Shown piece by piece: positions 52,304 to 61,366 of a stretch of DNA of 64,000 bases. Source of the DNA: Sporosarcina sp. BI001-red (GTDB taxonomy: Bacteria > Bacillota > Bacilli > Bacillales_A > Planococcaceae); assembly GCF_003384035.1 (NCBI RefSeq), contig NZ_QQAK01000011.1:310001-374000 (forward strand). Reading direction: 5' to 3'. Position 1 is the stretch's first letter. Each line of letters begins with the position of its first letter. The position numbers and the translations under genes are program-made. A model generated the notes under the pieces. The model searched no databases, had not been told where the DNA came from, and worked only from the letters and a program-made list of their open reading frames with translations.

Positions 52304-53302
52304 TTATAAGTGTGTAACCAGAGTTTGTTTTTCAGTGAGTTCGATTTCAAATCCTAGGTCTTCTAACATCCGAAAGTCTGAGTTAACCTCTTGACCATCC
52401 GTAGTTAAGTAATCCCCAACAAATATACTATTTGCTGCATACATCCCCATCGGTTGAAGTGATCGTAAGTTGACTTCACGACCGCCTGAAATTCTAATTT
52501 CCTTCGTAGGATTCATATAACGGAACAATGCCAATACTTTTAAGCAATAGCGTGGATTCAGTTCATTCGTCCCTTCTAGCTTCGTTCCGTCAATTGCATG
52601 CAAGAAGTTCACTGGAATAGAGTCTGCATCTAATCTGCGGAGTGCACGGGTAATATCAACGACATCTTCTTTCGTCTCTTTCATCCCAATTATTGCGCCA
52701 GAGCAAGGTGAGATGCCATACCTTTTCGCAATTTCTACTGTGTCCACACGATCTTTGTACGTATGTGACGTTGTGATGAAATCATGATGACGCTCGGAAG
52801 TGTTCAGATTATGGTTATACCGATCGACACCTGCAGTTTTCAGCTGCTCTGCTTGTTCTTCTTTTAAAATCCCCAAACATGCACACACAGTTAGCCCGTA
52901 CTTTTCCTTTATTTCTTCAACGGCTTCGCTGACAACACGTACGTCTTTTCTAGTCGGCCCTCGCCCACTTGCTACGATGCAATACGTTCCAATGTTGTTA
53001 TCAAATGCCCGTTTTGCCCCTTCTAGAATTTCCTCTTTTGAGATGAATGGATACTTATCAATCGGCGCTGTGGATTTAGACGATTGAGAGCAATATCCAC
53101 AGTCTTCCGGACAGAAACCACTCTTTGCATTCATAATCATATTCAGTTTCACTTTTTTCCCGAAGTAATGACGTCGAATCTCATAAGCACCATCTAGTAG
53201 GGATAAAATGTTGTCGTCACTTGAGTTCAAAATTGATAATGCTTCGTCATTTGAAAGCTCTTTCCCATCAATGACTTCGTGTGCGAGTGTTTTCCAGTTC
53301 AT
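52304..53302 (-). CDS. bioB: Biotin synthase
   Basis: A 332-residue radical-SAM enzyme that inserts sulfur into dethiobiotin. The [4Fe-4S] motif CPEDCGYC follows MIMNAKSGF; YNHNLNTS, CSGAIIGMKET and the Arg/Cys cluster region RISGGREVNLRSLQPMGM are conserved. AGGGG precedes ATG 53302. It is the last gene of bioDAYB. Confidence 0.96.
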   Translation of the reverse strand: MNWKTLAHEVIDGKELSNDEALSILNSSDDNILSLLDGAYEIRRHYFGKKVKLNMIMNAKSGFCPEDCGYCSQSSKSTAPIDKYPFISKEEILEGAKRAFDNNIGTYCIVASGRGPTRKDVRVVSEAVEEIKEKYGLTVCACLGILKEEQAEQLKTAGVDRYNHNLNTSERHHDFITTSHTYKDRVDTVEIAKRYGISPCSGAIIGMKETKEDVVDITRALRRLDADSIPVNFLHAIDGTKLEGTNELNPRYCLKVLALFRYMNPTKEIRISGGREVNLRSLQPMGMYAANSIFVGDYLTTDGQEVNSDFRMLEDLGFEIELTEKQTLVTHL

Positions 53303-53876
53303 GTCGTAAGCCCCTTTTTGTGTGCGTGAATTTTTTCAATATCGGATATAGTCTCGTAGCGAGTAATCCCGTTCCTACAGCAAGCGCAATATCTATAACA
53401 ATTGTGCTAAAGAATCCCGCAACCAAGACATTCATGACATTGGCCGGTGTAGCTAGCCAACTATTAAGTGCTACATACAAATAAGGTACTCCAATTGCAT
53501 ATATCACTGCAGTTCCCGCCAAATTTGCCAAGATGAAATGCTTTCGAGTAGGAACAGGAACCCGCTCAAGGATAAGGCCGATGACATAGGCAGCCGCAGC
53601 AAATCCTATTAAGTAGCCGAATGTGGGTTGAAGGAGATATGTGATTCCTCCGCCCTTTGTGAAAACGGGAAGTCCTGCTAATCCCACGAACAAATACACA
53701 AGCTGACTTTGTAGACCACGACTACTCCCTAATAACGTACCTGCTAAAAAAACAATAACAATTTGTAATGTAAACGGGACAACCGGTAGCGTAATTTTAA
53801 TGAATGCACCTATCGCTGTTAATGATGCAAAAACTGCAATAAGGGCCATTGAATGTATACTATTGCCTCTCGTCAT
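53268..53876 (-). CDS. bioY: Biotin transporter BioY
   Basis: A 202-residue membrane S-component for biotin uptake: [62 protein letters not shown] and YVALNSW. It works with the ECF energy-coupling module or alone. It overlaps bioA by 4 bp (ATGA) and bioB by 35 bp, so all are co-translated. Confidence 0.94.
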   Translation of the reverse strand: MTRGNSIHSMALIAVFASLTAIGAFIKITLPVVPFTLQIVIVFLAGTLLGSSRGLQSQLVYLFVGLAGLPVFTKGGGITYLLQPTFGYLIGFAAAAYVIGLILERVPVPTRKHFILANLAGTAVIYAIGVPYLYVALNSWLATPANVMNVLVAGFFSTIVIDIALAVGTGLLATRLYPILKKFTHTKRGLRHELENTRTRSH

Positions 53877-55240
53877 ACAGGCTGTCCTCGCTTATGGAAA
53901 AATTGTTCCATTACTTCTTTCGTTGTCTTCACCATCCACTCAATTTCTTCCTCAGAAATTACATAAGGTGGCATGAAGTAAATGATGTTGCCAAGCGGAC
54001 GTATCAGAAGCCCTTTTTTAAGCGCTTGCTGGTAAATTTCATAACCAATTCTTTCATCACTTGGAAAAGGTTCTTTTGTTTTACGATCCGCCACCAATTC
54101 AATTGCACCAACAAAACCGGTTTGACGATATTCCCCCACGTAAGGCAATTCGTCAAATGCAGCATGGGCAAGATTATTCAATAAATGTTGCTTCGGTGCT
54201 AATTGTTCCATTACGCGTTCTTCTTCAAAAATGGCGAGTACTTCCTGTGCTGCGCGAAGTGCTAGCGGGTTCCCTGTATAACTATGAGAATGCAGAAACG
54301 CTTTCATCGTACCGTAATCATCATAAAATGCGCGGTATACATCCTCGGTCGTCAACACTGCAGACAACGGTAAATAACCTCCCGTAATCCCTTTGGATAA
54401 ACATAAAAAGTCCGGTGTGATCTGCGCTTGCTCACACGCAAAAAGTGTACCCGTCCGTCCAAAACCAACCGCCACTTCATCCGCAATCAGGTGTACGTCA
54501 TATGTGTCACACAAATCTCGTAGCTTCTTCAGAAATATCGGGGGATACATTTTCATTCCAGCTGCTGCTTGAATCAGTGGTTCGATAATCGCAGCAGAAA
54601 TCGTGTCCGCATGTTCCATAAATTGCTTTTCAGTGTCTTGAATGCACTGGGCATGGCACGTTTCTGGTGAATCACCGAATGGACAGCGAAAGCAATCCGG
54701 TCCTTGGGCATGAACTACATTCAGTAGGAGCGGCGCGTAAACATCGTTATATAACCCAACGCCCCCCATAGATAGTGCTCCGAGCGTCTCACCGTGATAG
54801 GCATTCGTAAACGCCAGAAATCGTTTTTTCTCTGGTTGATTACTTTGGGCCCGATATTGGAAGCTCATCTTCAGGGCAACTTCAATTGCCGCAGAACCAT
54901 TGTCCGCGAAAAACACTTTCTCTAATCCTTGTGGTGTTAACTCCACAAGTTTTTCAGCAACGTGAATTGCTGGCTCATGAGTAAAGTTTGCAAAAATTAC
55001 ATGCTCCAGCTTTTGCGCCTGATCCGCAATCGCCTGGCTGATCCGTGGATTCGTATGACCGAACAAGTTGACCCACCAAGAAGACACTGCGTCTAAGTAT
55101 CGATTGCCTTGTTTATCGGTTAACCAGACACCTTCCCCGCTTTCGATAACAATCGGCGGGAACGTCTCATAATCTTTCATCTGTGCGCATGGATGCCAGA
55201 TATTTTCAACATCTCGTGCTTGTAGTTCTTCATACTTCAT
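53873..55240 (-). CDS. bioA: Adenosylmethionine-8-amino-7-oxononanoate aminotransferase
   Basis: A 455-residue PLP-dependent class III aminotransferase that converts KAPA to DAPA. Motifs: [40 protein letters not shown] and the PLP-lysine segment [19 protein letters not shown]. In B. subtilis a close homologue (BioK) uses lysine instead of SAM as donor; the donor here cannot be told. It overlaps bioD by 11 bp. Confidence 0.95.
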   Translation of the reverse strand: MKYEELQARDVENIWHPCAQMKDYETFPPIVIESGEGVWLTDKQGNRYLDAVSSWWVNLFGHTNPRISQAIADQAQKLEHVIFANFTHEPAIHVAEKLVELTPQGLEKVFFADNGSAAIEVALKMSFQYRAQSNQPEKKRFLAFTNAYHGETLGALSMGGVGLYNDVYAPLLLNVVHAQGPDCFRCPFGDSPETCHAQCIQDTEKQFMEHADTISAAIIEPLIQAAAGMKMYPPIFLKKLRDLCDTYDVHLIADEVAVGFGRTGTLFACEQAQITPDFLCLSKGITGGYLPLSAVLTTEDVYRAFYDDYGTMKAFLHSHSYTGNPLALRAAQEVLAIFEEERVMEQLAPKQHLLNNLAHAAFDELPYVGEYRQTGFVGAIELVADRKTKEPFPSDERIGYEIYQQALKKGLLIRPLGNIIYFMPPYVISEEEIEWMVKTTKEVMEQFFHKRGQPV

Positions 55241-55910
55241 TGGACATCAACCCTTCCAAGACCGGCACGTCCGTAAAACTTTCAATTGTACTGTTTGCCT
55301 TAATGACAACGGAAGGTAATCCGGTAAACCGACGTATAGTCTCCATGTTGTTTTGCTCTAACGGTGTTTGGTTGAATTGATTGAACACAATTCCCTGTAC
55401 ACTGATTCCACGCGCTTGTAGCGCTTCAATCGACAAAAGTGTGTGATTGATAGTGCCTAGTTTCGTAGAAGCAACAAGAACCACCGGTAAATCCGACTGT
55501 TCCACCACGTCCAATAATGTCCGTTTCGTGTTTGAATGGAGCGGTACTAATAATCCACCTGCTCCCTCACAAATAACCGTTTCAAATTTTACTTTCAAGT
55601 TTTCAATTGTCTGGAGCACCAGTTTTTCGTCAATCTGATGACCAGCTAACTCGGCAGCATAATGTGGAGACGCCGCTACTGGAAATGAATATGTATTGAG
55701 TAAATCGTTGTCCAAGGGATACAAACTATAATCTTTATAACTAGACGTATCCTGATAATGCCCCTGGCCGTCATCTGCAACAATACCCGTTTGTACAGGT
55801 TTGTAAGGAGTTACAGCTATCCCTGTTTTCTGAAGCTCTCTCAAGAACAAAGTTGTCACAAATGTTTTTCCGACGTCCGTGTCTGTTCCCACTACCCAAA
55901 AATGTTGCAT
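55230..55910 (-). CDS. bioD: Dethiobiotin synthetase
   Basis: A 226-residue ATP-dependent carboxylase-type enzyme that closes the ureido ring of dethiobiotin. The P-loop [12 protein letters not shown] is at residues 8-19, the catalytic Lys region is YKPVQTG and [10 protein letters not shown] is conserved. It is the first gene of the operon, 36 bp from the BirA operator. Confidence 0.95.
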   Translation of the reverse strand: MQHFWVVGTDTDVGKTFVTTLFLRELQKTGIAVTPYKPVQTGIVADDGQGHYQDTSSYKDYSLYPLDNDLLNTYSFPVAASPHYAAELAGHQIDEKLVLQTIENLKVKFETVICEGAGGLLVPLHSNTKRTLLDVVEQSDLPVVLVASTKLGTINHTLLSIEALQARGISVQGIVFNQFNQTPLEQNNMETIRRFTGLPSVVIKANSTIESFTDVPVLEGLMSNEV

Positions 55911-55945
55911 CGTAAATACCTTCTTTATCTCACAGAATGAATTTC

Positions 55946-55984
55946 ATTTGTGTTAACCATTATAATATTTAGGTTAACACAAAT
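55946..55984 (-). promoter_or_regulatory. BirA operator/promoter of bioDAYB
   Basis: Arms ATTTGTGTTAACC (55946-55958) and GGTTAACACAAAT (55972-55984) are perfect 13-bp inverted repeats with a 13-nt spacer, matching the TTGTTAACC-n-GGTTAACAA pattern bound by BirA-biotinyl-AMP. The spacer contains TATAAT on the minus strand, so BirA would cover the -10 box. Confidence 0.92.
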
Positions 55985-56152
55985 AGATTATCATATTTTT
56001 TATCATTCGTAAAATGGCAGTAAAAAAGCAGACAGGAAGAGCTGATTGCTCCATACTGTCTGCTAGATAGTCTGATTACGATAGAATGACCTTAACATTA
56101 CACTGTTGAGGACTTGATGAAATAATTTTTTTAGTTCACAGTCATCTCTTCC

Positions 56153-57355
56153 TCATGAAGACTTTCTTACAAGCCCCATATATAGAATGAACGCCATCAA
56201 ACTGCAGCTTACAATAACAATTCCTAGCGGCCATGCGCTTTGATCGCCTGCAATTCCTACAAGTGGTGAGACGATTGCGCCTCCGATAAACGGTAGTAAA
56301 CCAAGGAATGCAGAGGCACTGCCAGCTGCCTGGCTTTGTCGATGCATAGCTAGTGAAAACGATGAAGTCGAGACCATTCCCACACTAGAAACAACTAAGA
56401 AGAATGCTGTGGCGACGACAAATAGTGGCCCTTGTTGCCATATGACAAGCAATAACAGTACACTACCAGTTAACGAAACAAGTACGCCCGTCATCAGGAA
56501 GTTCAGTTCAGATATTTTATGCGATAAACGCCCTGTGATTTGTGCAGCTGCAATAATTCCAACACCGTTTAACGCGAAGAATAGAGAAAACTGTTGTGGT
56601 GTGACGCCATACATGTTTTGCAGGACAAAAGGAGAACCTGCGATATAAGCGAACATGGAAGACATGACAAATGCTTGTGTTAGTGCAATTCCCATGAATT
56701 GACGATCTTTGAGTAATCGGCCAAATGTCTTGAAGACTGATAGGATTCCTTTTTCAGCCCGGTTCTCAAACGGAAGGGTATCCGGTAAAAAACCAGCCGT
56801 TCCAACGAACATCAGCAATCCAATTCCACCGAGTACAAAAAATACAACTGGCCATGAGGCAAAGCTTAAGATGGCACCTCCCGCAATCGGTGCAAGAATC
56901 GGGGCTGCCCCATTGACGATGGAGAGCAGTGCCATGAACTTTGTAAGTTCGTGCCCTGCATATAGATCGCGAGCGCATGCTCTTGCAATAACAATACCAG
57001 CAGCACCCGTTAACCCCTGTACAAAACGCAGGATGATGAATGGCCAAATGGATGTCGTAAACGCACAAAGTACAGAGGCAATTGCATAGACCACGAGAGT
57101 CAGAACGAGTGGTCTACGTCTCCCGTAAATATCACTTAGTGGACCAAATATGAGTTGCCCAGCACCAAGTCCAATGAGACATGCCGTCAAGCTTAGTTGA
57201 ACAAGTGAGGTCGATGCACTCATATCCAGGGCCACGGCTGGCAGTCCAGGTAAGTACATATCCATCGACAGCGGGCCGAATGCTGTCAACGAACCGAGCA
57301 GCACGACAAGCCAAAGTGTGGGCAATGATTTCTTTGTGGTGATTGCTTTTGTCAT
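56153..57355 (-). CDS. Bcr/CflA-family multidrug efflux MFS transporter
   Basis: A 400-residue drug:proton antiporter with 12 helices: LTAFGPLSMDMYLPGLPAVA, IGLGAGQLIFGPLSDIYGRRRP, RFVQGLTGAAGIVIARACARDL and NGAAPILAPIAGG are Bcr/CflA signatures. The open frame continues upstream without a stop through the whole 21-bp repeat array to 58246, giving a 697-codon frame. ATG 57355 is taken as start because GGAG with AAAAGGA lies just upstream and the family N-terminus begins there. It follows the array directly. Confidence 0.9.
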   Translation of the reverse strand: MTKAITTKKSLPTLWLVVLLGSLTAFGPLSMDMYLPGLPAVALDMSASTSLVQLSLTACLIGLGAGQLIFGPLSDIYGRRRPLVLTLVVYAIASVLCAFTTSIWPFIILRFVQGLTGAAGIVIARACARDLYAGHELTKFMALLSIVNGAAPILAPIAGGAILSFASWPVVFFVLGGIGLLMFVGTAGFLPDTLPFENRAEKGILSVFKTFGRLLKDRQFMGIALTQAFVMSSMFAYIAGSPFVLQNMYGVTPQQFSLFFALNGVGIIAAAQITGRLSHKISELNFLMTGVLVSLTGSVLLLLVIWQQGPLFVVATAFFLVVSSVGMVSTSSFSLAMHRQSQAAGSASAFLGLLPFIGGAIVSPLVGIAGDQSAWPLGIVIVSCSLMAFILYMGLVRKSS

Positions 57356-57429
57356 ATCTCCAAATCCTTTTCTATTAAATTCTACGGTGGAGTATACCAT
57401 ATTGGGAGGGGTTGGGGTGGGTGGCCCGC

Positions 57430-58242
57430 TGGAACGGGCGAGTTCCTCACCGGAACGAGCGGGTTCCTCGCTGAAACGAGAGGGTTCCTTGCTGAAACGA
57501 GCGGGTTCCTTGCTGAAACGAGCGGGTTCCTCGTGGGAACGGGCGGGTTCCTCGTGGGAACGGGCGGGTTCCTCGTGGGAACGAGCGGGTTCCTCGTGGG
57601 AACGAGCGGGTTCCTCGTGGGAACGAGCGGGTTCCTCGTGGGAACGAGCGGGTTCCTCGTGGGAACGAGCGGGTTCCTCGCTGAAACGGGCGGGTTCCTC
57701 CCCGAAACGAGCGGGTTCCTCGTGGGAACGAGCGGGTTCCTCGTGGGAACGAGCGGGTTCCTCATGGGAACGAGCGGGTTCCTCGTGGGAACGAGCGGGT
57801 TCCTCGTGGGAACGAGCGGGTTCCTCGTGGGAACGAGCGGGTTCCTCGTGGGAACGGGCGGGTTCCTCGATGAAACGAGCGGGTTCCTCGACTGAACGAG
57901 CGGGTTCCTCGTGGGAACGGGCGGGTTCCTCGACTTGAACGGGCGGGTTCCTCGACTGAACGAGCGGGTTCCTCGCCGAAACGAGCGGGTTCCTCGCTGA
58001 AACGAGCGGGTTCCTCGCTGAAACGAGCGGGTTCCTCGCTGAAACGAGCGGGTTCCTCGTGGGAACGGGCGGGTTCCTCGTGGGAACGAGCGGGTTCCTC
58101 GTGGGAACGAGCGGGTTCCTCGACTGAACGAGCGGGTTCCTCGTGGAAACGAGCGGGTTCCTCGCCAGAACGAGCGGGTTCCTCGCCAGAACGGGCGGGT
58201 TCCTCGCCAGAACGAGCGGATTCCTCGCCGGAACGGGCGGGT
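57430..58242. repeat. Tandem array of about 38 copies of a 21-bp repeat
   Basis: Contiguous units consist of GTTCCTCGTGGGAAC plus GAGCGG, with the middle varying as gtgggaac, gctgaaac, gccagaac, gactgaac or gatgaaac. About 38 TTCCT cores were counted. In the most common form each unit has a 5-bp inverted repeat GTTCC/GGAAC around TCGTG. One unit near 57936 is 22 bp, which shifts the frame. Since 21 is a multiple of three and units lack stops, several frames on both strands stay open. There are no spacers, so it is not a CRISPR array. Confidence 0.9.
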
Positions 58243-58268
58243 ACAAGTAGAAATTTCATCCAAACAAC

Positions 58269-58311
58269 AAAAACACCCGACTCACCCTAAAATAGGATAA
58301 GTCAGGCGTGT
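58269..58311 (-). terminator. Rho-independent terminator of the lipoprotein gene
   Basis: On the minus strand ACACGCCTGACTTATCC pairs imperfectly with GGGTGAGTCGGGTGT and TTTTTG follows. Confidence 0.85.
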
Positions 58312-58319
58312 AAAGGTGC

Positions 58320-58985
58320 TTACAATTCTCCAGCTTCAAAGTTCTCAGCATCGATTTCAGGATCGTTTACATTACTAATGACGAATTGAGTGTACGATTC
58401 TGAGTCATCCGTAAGCAAGTTGAACCGTTCAGTTTTCACGAACCGATAATCTTCTGTACCTTCTGCTTCAACATCTGATAATTGGAGTTCTTTCATCCAG
58501 CCATCCACTTCCTCTTCAGAAGCACCTGGCTCAGTAGCACGTATTATTGAACGGATGACTCCGAGCGTCTCTTGTCGGTCACCAGATGTACTGAACATTA
58601 CACTACGCAATTCTTCTTCGCTTTCTTTGCCAAGCAGCTGCATACGGCCCTCATCGTCATAACTCATGTCTATAATTTGGTGATCTTCATTAAAACCCGT
58701 ACTTTCCCAATCCAAATGATAAACACGCGCTGAAATCCCTTCTTCTTCAGCAGATTTATTGAAGTTCGTTTGGAATTCCTTAGCAGTTAACCCAATTTTC
58801 ATATCTGCTGCTTCCCCAGTTGTTCCCTCTTCCTCATCTTCTTCAGACTCTACGTTGTTTTCAGCAGAGACTTCCGGTTTTTCAACATCGGTTTTGCTTG
58901 TCTGATCTGCTTTATCTTTAGCACATGCGGAAAGAGTCAGCATCAATAGTGCACCTAGGATTATGCTAGTCCATTTTTTCAACAT
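58320..58985 (-). CDS. Lipoprotein of unknown function
   Basis: A 221-residue protein with a lipoprotein signal (LTLSAC, Cys at about residue 21) and a Glu/Asp-rich linker (residues ~35-58). The folded part (about 60-221) is acidic and begins IGLTAKEFQTNFNKSAEEEG. GGAGG lies ten nt before ATG 58985. It is a single gene. I do not recognise the family. Confidence 0.8.
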   Translation of the reverse strand: MLKKWTSIILGALLMLTLSACAKDKADQTSKTDVEKPEVSAENNVESEEDEEEGTTGEAADMKIGLTAKEFQTNFNKSAEEEGISARVYHLDWESTGFNEDHQIIDMSYDDEGRMQLLGKESEEELRSVMFSTSGDRQETLGVIRSIIRATEPGASEEEVDGWMKELQLSDVEAEGTEDYRFVKTERFNLLTDDSESYTQFVISNVNDPEIDAENFEAGEL

Positions 58986-59181
58986 ATGTTTACAACCTCC
59001 ATTTGTATTTTTTCAACTTCCTCACTATAGCGACTACTTAGTTTATAATCAATTTAATATACTGTTATTTCAATAAAATGATTACTTCCTACCAGATTAC
59101 TAGAATCTATTTCGATCGTAGTCACTAGACTAAGCGTCACTATCATAGGGTAATGAACTCTTCTTACCTATTTTTGACCAT

Positions 59182-59209
59182 AAAAAGACGAACGCTCATA
59201 AGCGTCCGC
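59182..59209 (-). terminator. Terminator of selO
   Basis: On the minus strand GGACGCT-TATG-AGCGTTC (one G-U pair) is followed by GTC and TTTTT. Confidence 0.7.
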
Positions 59210-59225
59210 ATATTTCATTGCTCAA

Positions 59226-60668
59226 TTATGTCCCACAATATGTTCGAAACGGTGCTGACGAATCGGACGGCGTTGTATAGTCAACCTGCTGTTCAGAATA
59301 TGAATATGGAGAAGATAAAACATGATTTAATTTGTGCAACATACTGAAATCACCATTACCCGCTGCCTTAATCGCCTCTTCCACTCTATGGTTACGCGGA
59401 ATCACTGAAGGGTTGCTAAATCGCATTACATCATAAGATTCTTCAATAGTTGCCACCTGTTGCTTTCGTCGTGTCTCCCACTTATTCTTCCACTCACAAA
59501 AAGCATCTTCACTGAACCAATTTGGTTGCTCTGCGCTTTCATCCGTTAAAGCTCTGAACGTATTCGTAAAGTCTGCTTGAGCGTCTTTCATGATAAGTAA
59601 TAACTCCTTGGAAAGCGTATCATCCTCCGGTTGTTCATCCAACAAACCTAACTTTGCTCGCATCCCCTTCAGCCATTCACGTTCAAAAACTTCACCAAAT
59701 CGCTTGAGTTGTCTCTCTGCAATTATAATCGCCGCATCCTGATTCTCATCAAGTAACGGCAACAAGGTTTCCGCAAACCGTGCTAAGTTCCATGATGCGA
59801 TCCCCGGCTGATTTCCGTATTTATATCGCCCATTTACGTCAATAGAACTGAACACGGTCGCTGGATCGTATACGTCCATAAATGCACATGGGCCATAGTC
59901 AATCGTTTCCCCACTAATCGTCATATTATCGGTATTCATAACCCCGTGGATGAACCCAACAAGCTGCCACTTGGCAATCAATGCTGCCTGTCGTTCAATA
60001 ACACTCTCGAGCAGCAATTCATATCGATTGTCTTCTGTTGCAACGTCTGGATAATGCCGCTCTATTGCGTAATCAGCAAGCGTCTTCAAATCCTCAGTTA
60101 CTTGACGGGCAGCTGCATATTGGAACGTACCTACTCGCAAATAACTGCTTGATGTCCGGACGAGAACAGCGCCTGGCAAAACGTCTTCACGAAGCACGTC
60201 GTTCCCGGTCAATGTAACAGATAGGCTTCGAGACGTTGGAATGCCTAATGCGTGCATCGCTTCGCTAATGATATACTCACGTAACATGGGGCCAAGCGCC
60301 GCTAGGCCGTCACCACCTCGTGAAAATGCTGTAGGACCGGATCCTTTTAAACCGATATCAATTCGCTCTCCTGAAGGTGTTAACTGCTCTCCTAAAAGAA
60401 TCGCTCGTCCATCACCCAGCATCGTGAAATTCCCAAACTGATGTCCCCCATAGGCTTGTGCTATTGGCACAGCCCCATCCGGAATTTCATTTCCAGAGAG
60501 TGTTTCGGGATTCAACTCTTCAACTTGCAATCCAAGTGATTCAGCAAGACCTTTATTCAACAATACCACTTCTGGAGAAACTGCCTTTTCAGGAATCGCT
60601 TCTGCAAAAAACACTTCTGGCAGCAGACTGTAGCTGCTGTCCAATTTCCATCCTTGTTCTAAGCCCAC
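59226..60668 (-). CDS. selO: Protein adenylyltransferase SelO (YdiU family)
   Basis: A 480-residue pseudokinase-fold enzyme that transfers AMP from ATP to Ser/Thr/Tyr of proteins. Motifs: QAYGGHQFGNF, LGDGRAILLGE, DIGLKGSGPTAFSRGGDG, GFIHGVMNTDNMTI and YGPCAFMD. The C-terminus ends FRTYCGT, with Cys where eukaryotic SelO has selenocysteine. The start is GTG (GTG GGC TTA) after AAAGGGAG. It is divergent from the ECF sigma gene. Its E. coli homologue is linked to oxidative stress. Confidence 0.93.
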   Translation of the reverse strand: MGLEQGWKLDSSYSLLPEVFFAEAIPEKAVSPEVVLLNKGLAESLGLQVEELNPETLSGNEIPDGAVPIAQAYGGHQFGNFTMLGDGRAILLGEQLTPSGERIDIGLKGSGPTAFSRGGDGLAALGPMLREYIISEAMHALGIPTSRSLSVTLTGNDVLREDVLPGAVLVRTSSSYLRVGTFQYAAARQVTEDLKTLADYAIERHYPDVATEDNRYELLLESVIERQAALIAKWQLVGFIHGVMNTDNMTISGETIDYGPCAFMDVYDPATVFSSIDVNGRYKYGNQPGIASWNLARFAETLLPLLDENQDAAIIIAERQLKRFGEVFEREWLKGMRAKLGLLDEQPEDDTLSKELLLIMKDAQADFTNTFRALTDESAEQPNWFSEDAFCEWKNKWETRRKQQVATIEESYDVMRFSNPSVIPRNHRVEEAIKAAGNGDFSMLHKLNHVLSSPYSYSEQQVDYTTPSDSSAPFRTYCGT

Positions 60669-60744
60669 GTGATCACTCCCTTTACCTGTATACTACCCCT
60701 AGACTGATCAAAAACGTTAGAAAATGAATTCCTTGACTGATAAA

Positions 60745-60771
60745 TGAAACGATGGTGCTTTTCCAATCGTC
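60745..60771 (+). promoter_or_regulatory. ECF-type promoter of the sigma factor gene
   Basis: -35 TGAAAC (60745-60750), exactly 17 nt, then CGTC (60768-60771) matches the TGAAAC-N16/17-CGT pattern of Bacillus ECF sigma factors. It lies 46 nt before the sigma gene ATG, suggesting autoregulation. Confidence 0.72.
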
Positions 60772-60817
60772 TTTAAGGTACACCCTGGTGGAGCTACTTG
60801 AGAAAGGATGGGTTGGC

Positions 60818-61366
60818 ATGCCTCGTGAGACCAAGTCCGTTCCAGATTGGAAGCAGGATGAATGGCTCGAACAATTGATGGATCAATACGGAAACCGGTT
60901 GACGAATCTTGCGTTCAGTTACCTCAAAGATTGGGGTCGGGCGCAAGAAGTCGTCCAAGATGTTTTCGTGACGTGTTTTCAGCGAGCACATCAACTGGAA
61001 GAAATTCGTTCTATAGAAGCTTGGCTGTATCGGATTACCATTAATCGATGTAAAGACGTGTTAAAAAGTTCGTGGTTTAAGCGTGTGATTGTAGGGAGTA
61101 CACTTTTTCAGTTTCTTCGATCTAAGGAGCCAACTCCACAGGATTACATGCTTCAAAACAGTGAAGATGAACAGCTGGCACAATGCGTGCTCGCACTTCC
61201 ACTTACGTATCGAGAAATCATTTTACTCTATTACTACGAGGACCTGACCGTACCCGAAATTAGCGAACTGCTGAACGTCAACCAAAATACTCTTCGGACT
61301 CGGTTAAAAAGGGGCCGAGAAAAATTAGCGCAACTGCTGGAAGGCGGAGATCCGAATGAAAAATAA
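60818..61366 (+). CDS. ECF RNA polymerase sigma factor
   Basis: A 182-residue sigma-70 family protein. Region 2: YGNRLTNLAFSYLKDWGRAQEVVQDVFV and IEAWLYRITINRCKD; region 4: LPLTYREIILLYYYEDLTVPEISELLNVNQNTLRTRLKRGREK (cited as separate motifs). The frame starts earlier, but ATG 60818 has AAGGATG 7 nt upstream and lies downstream of the ECF promoter. It overlaps the next gene by 11 bp, as usual for a sigma and its anti-sigma. Confidence 0.92.
   Translation: MPRETKSVPDWKQDEWLEQLMDQYGNRLTNLAFSYLKDWGRAQEVVQDVFVTCFQRAHQLEEIRSIEAWLYRITINRCKDVLKSSWFKRVIVGSTLFQFLRSKEPTPQDYMLQNSEDEQLAQCVLALPLTYREIILLYYYEDLTVPEISELLNVNQNTLRTRLKRGREKLAQLLEGGDPNEK

Noticed and set aside
57430..58242. CRISPR array
   Set aside because: The 21-bp units are directly contiguous with no unique spacers, and no cas genes are in the window.
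57430..58242. ECF-type promoter elements (TGAAAC ... CGTC) inside the repeat array
   Set aside because: TGAAAC and CGTG do occur, but their distance is about 12 nt, not 16-17.
57356..58246. Protein-coding N-terminal extension of the Bcr/CflA exporter and other long repeat frames on both strands
   Set aside because: All are open only because the unit is 21 bp and stop-free. The exporter has a proper start and ribosome-binding site at 57355, and a 22-bp unit changes frame mid-array.
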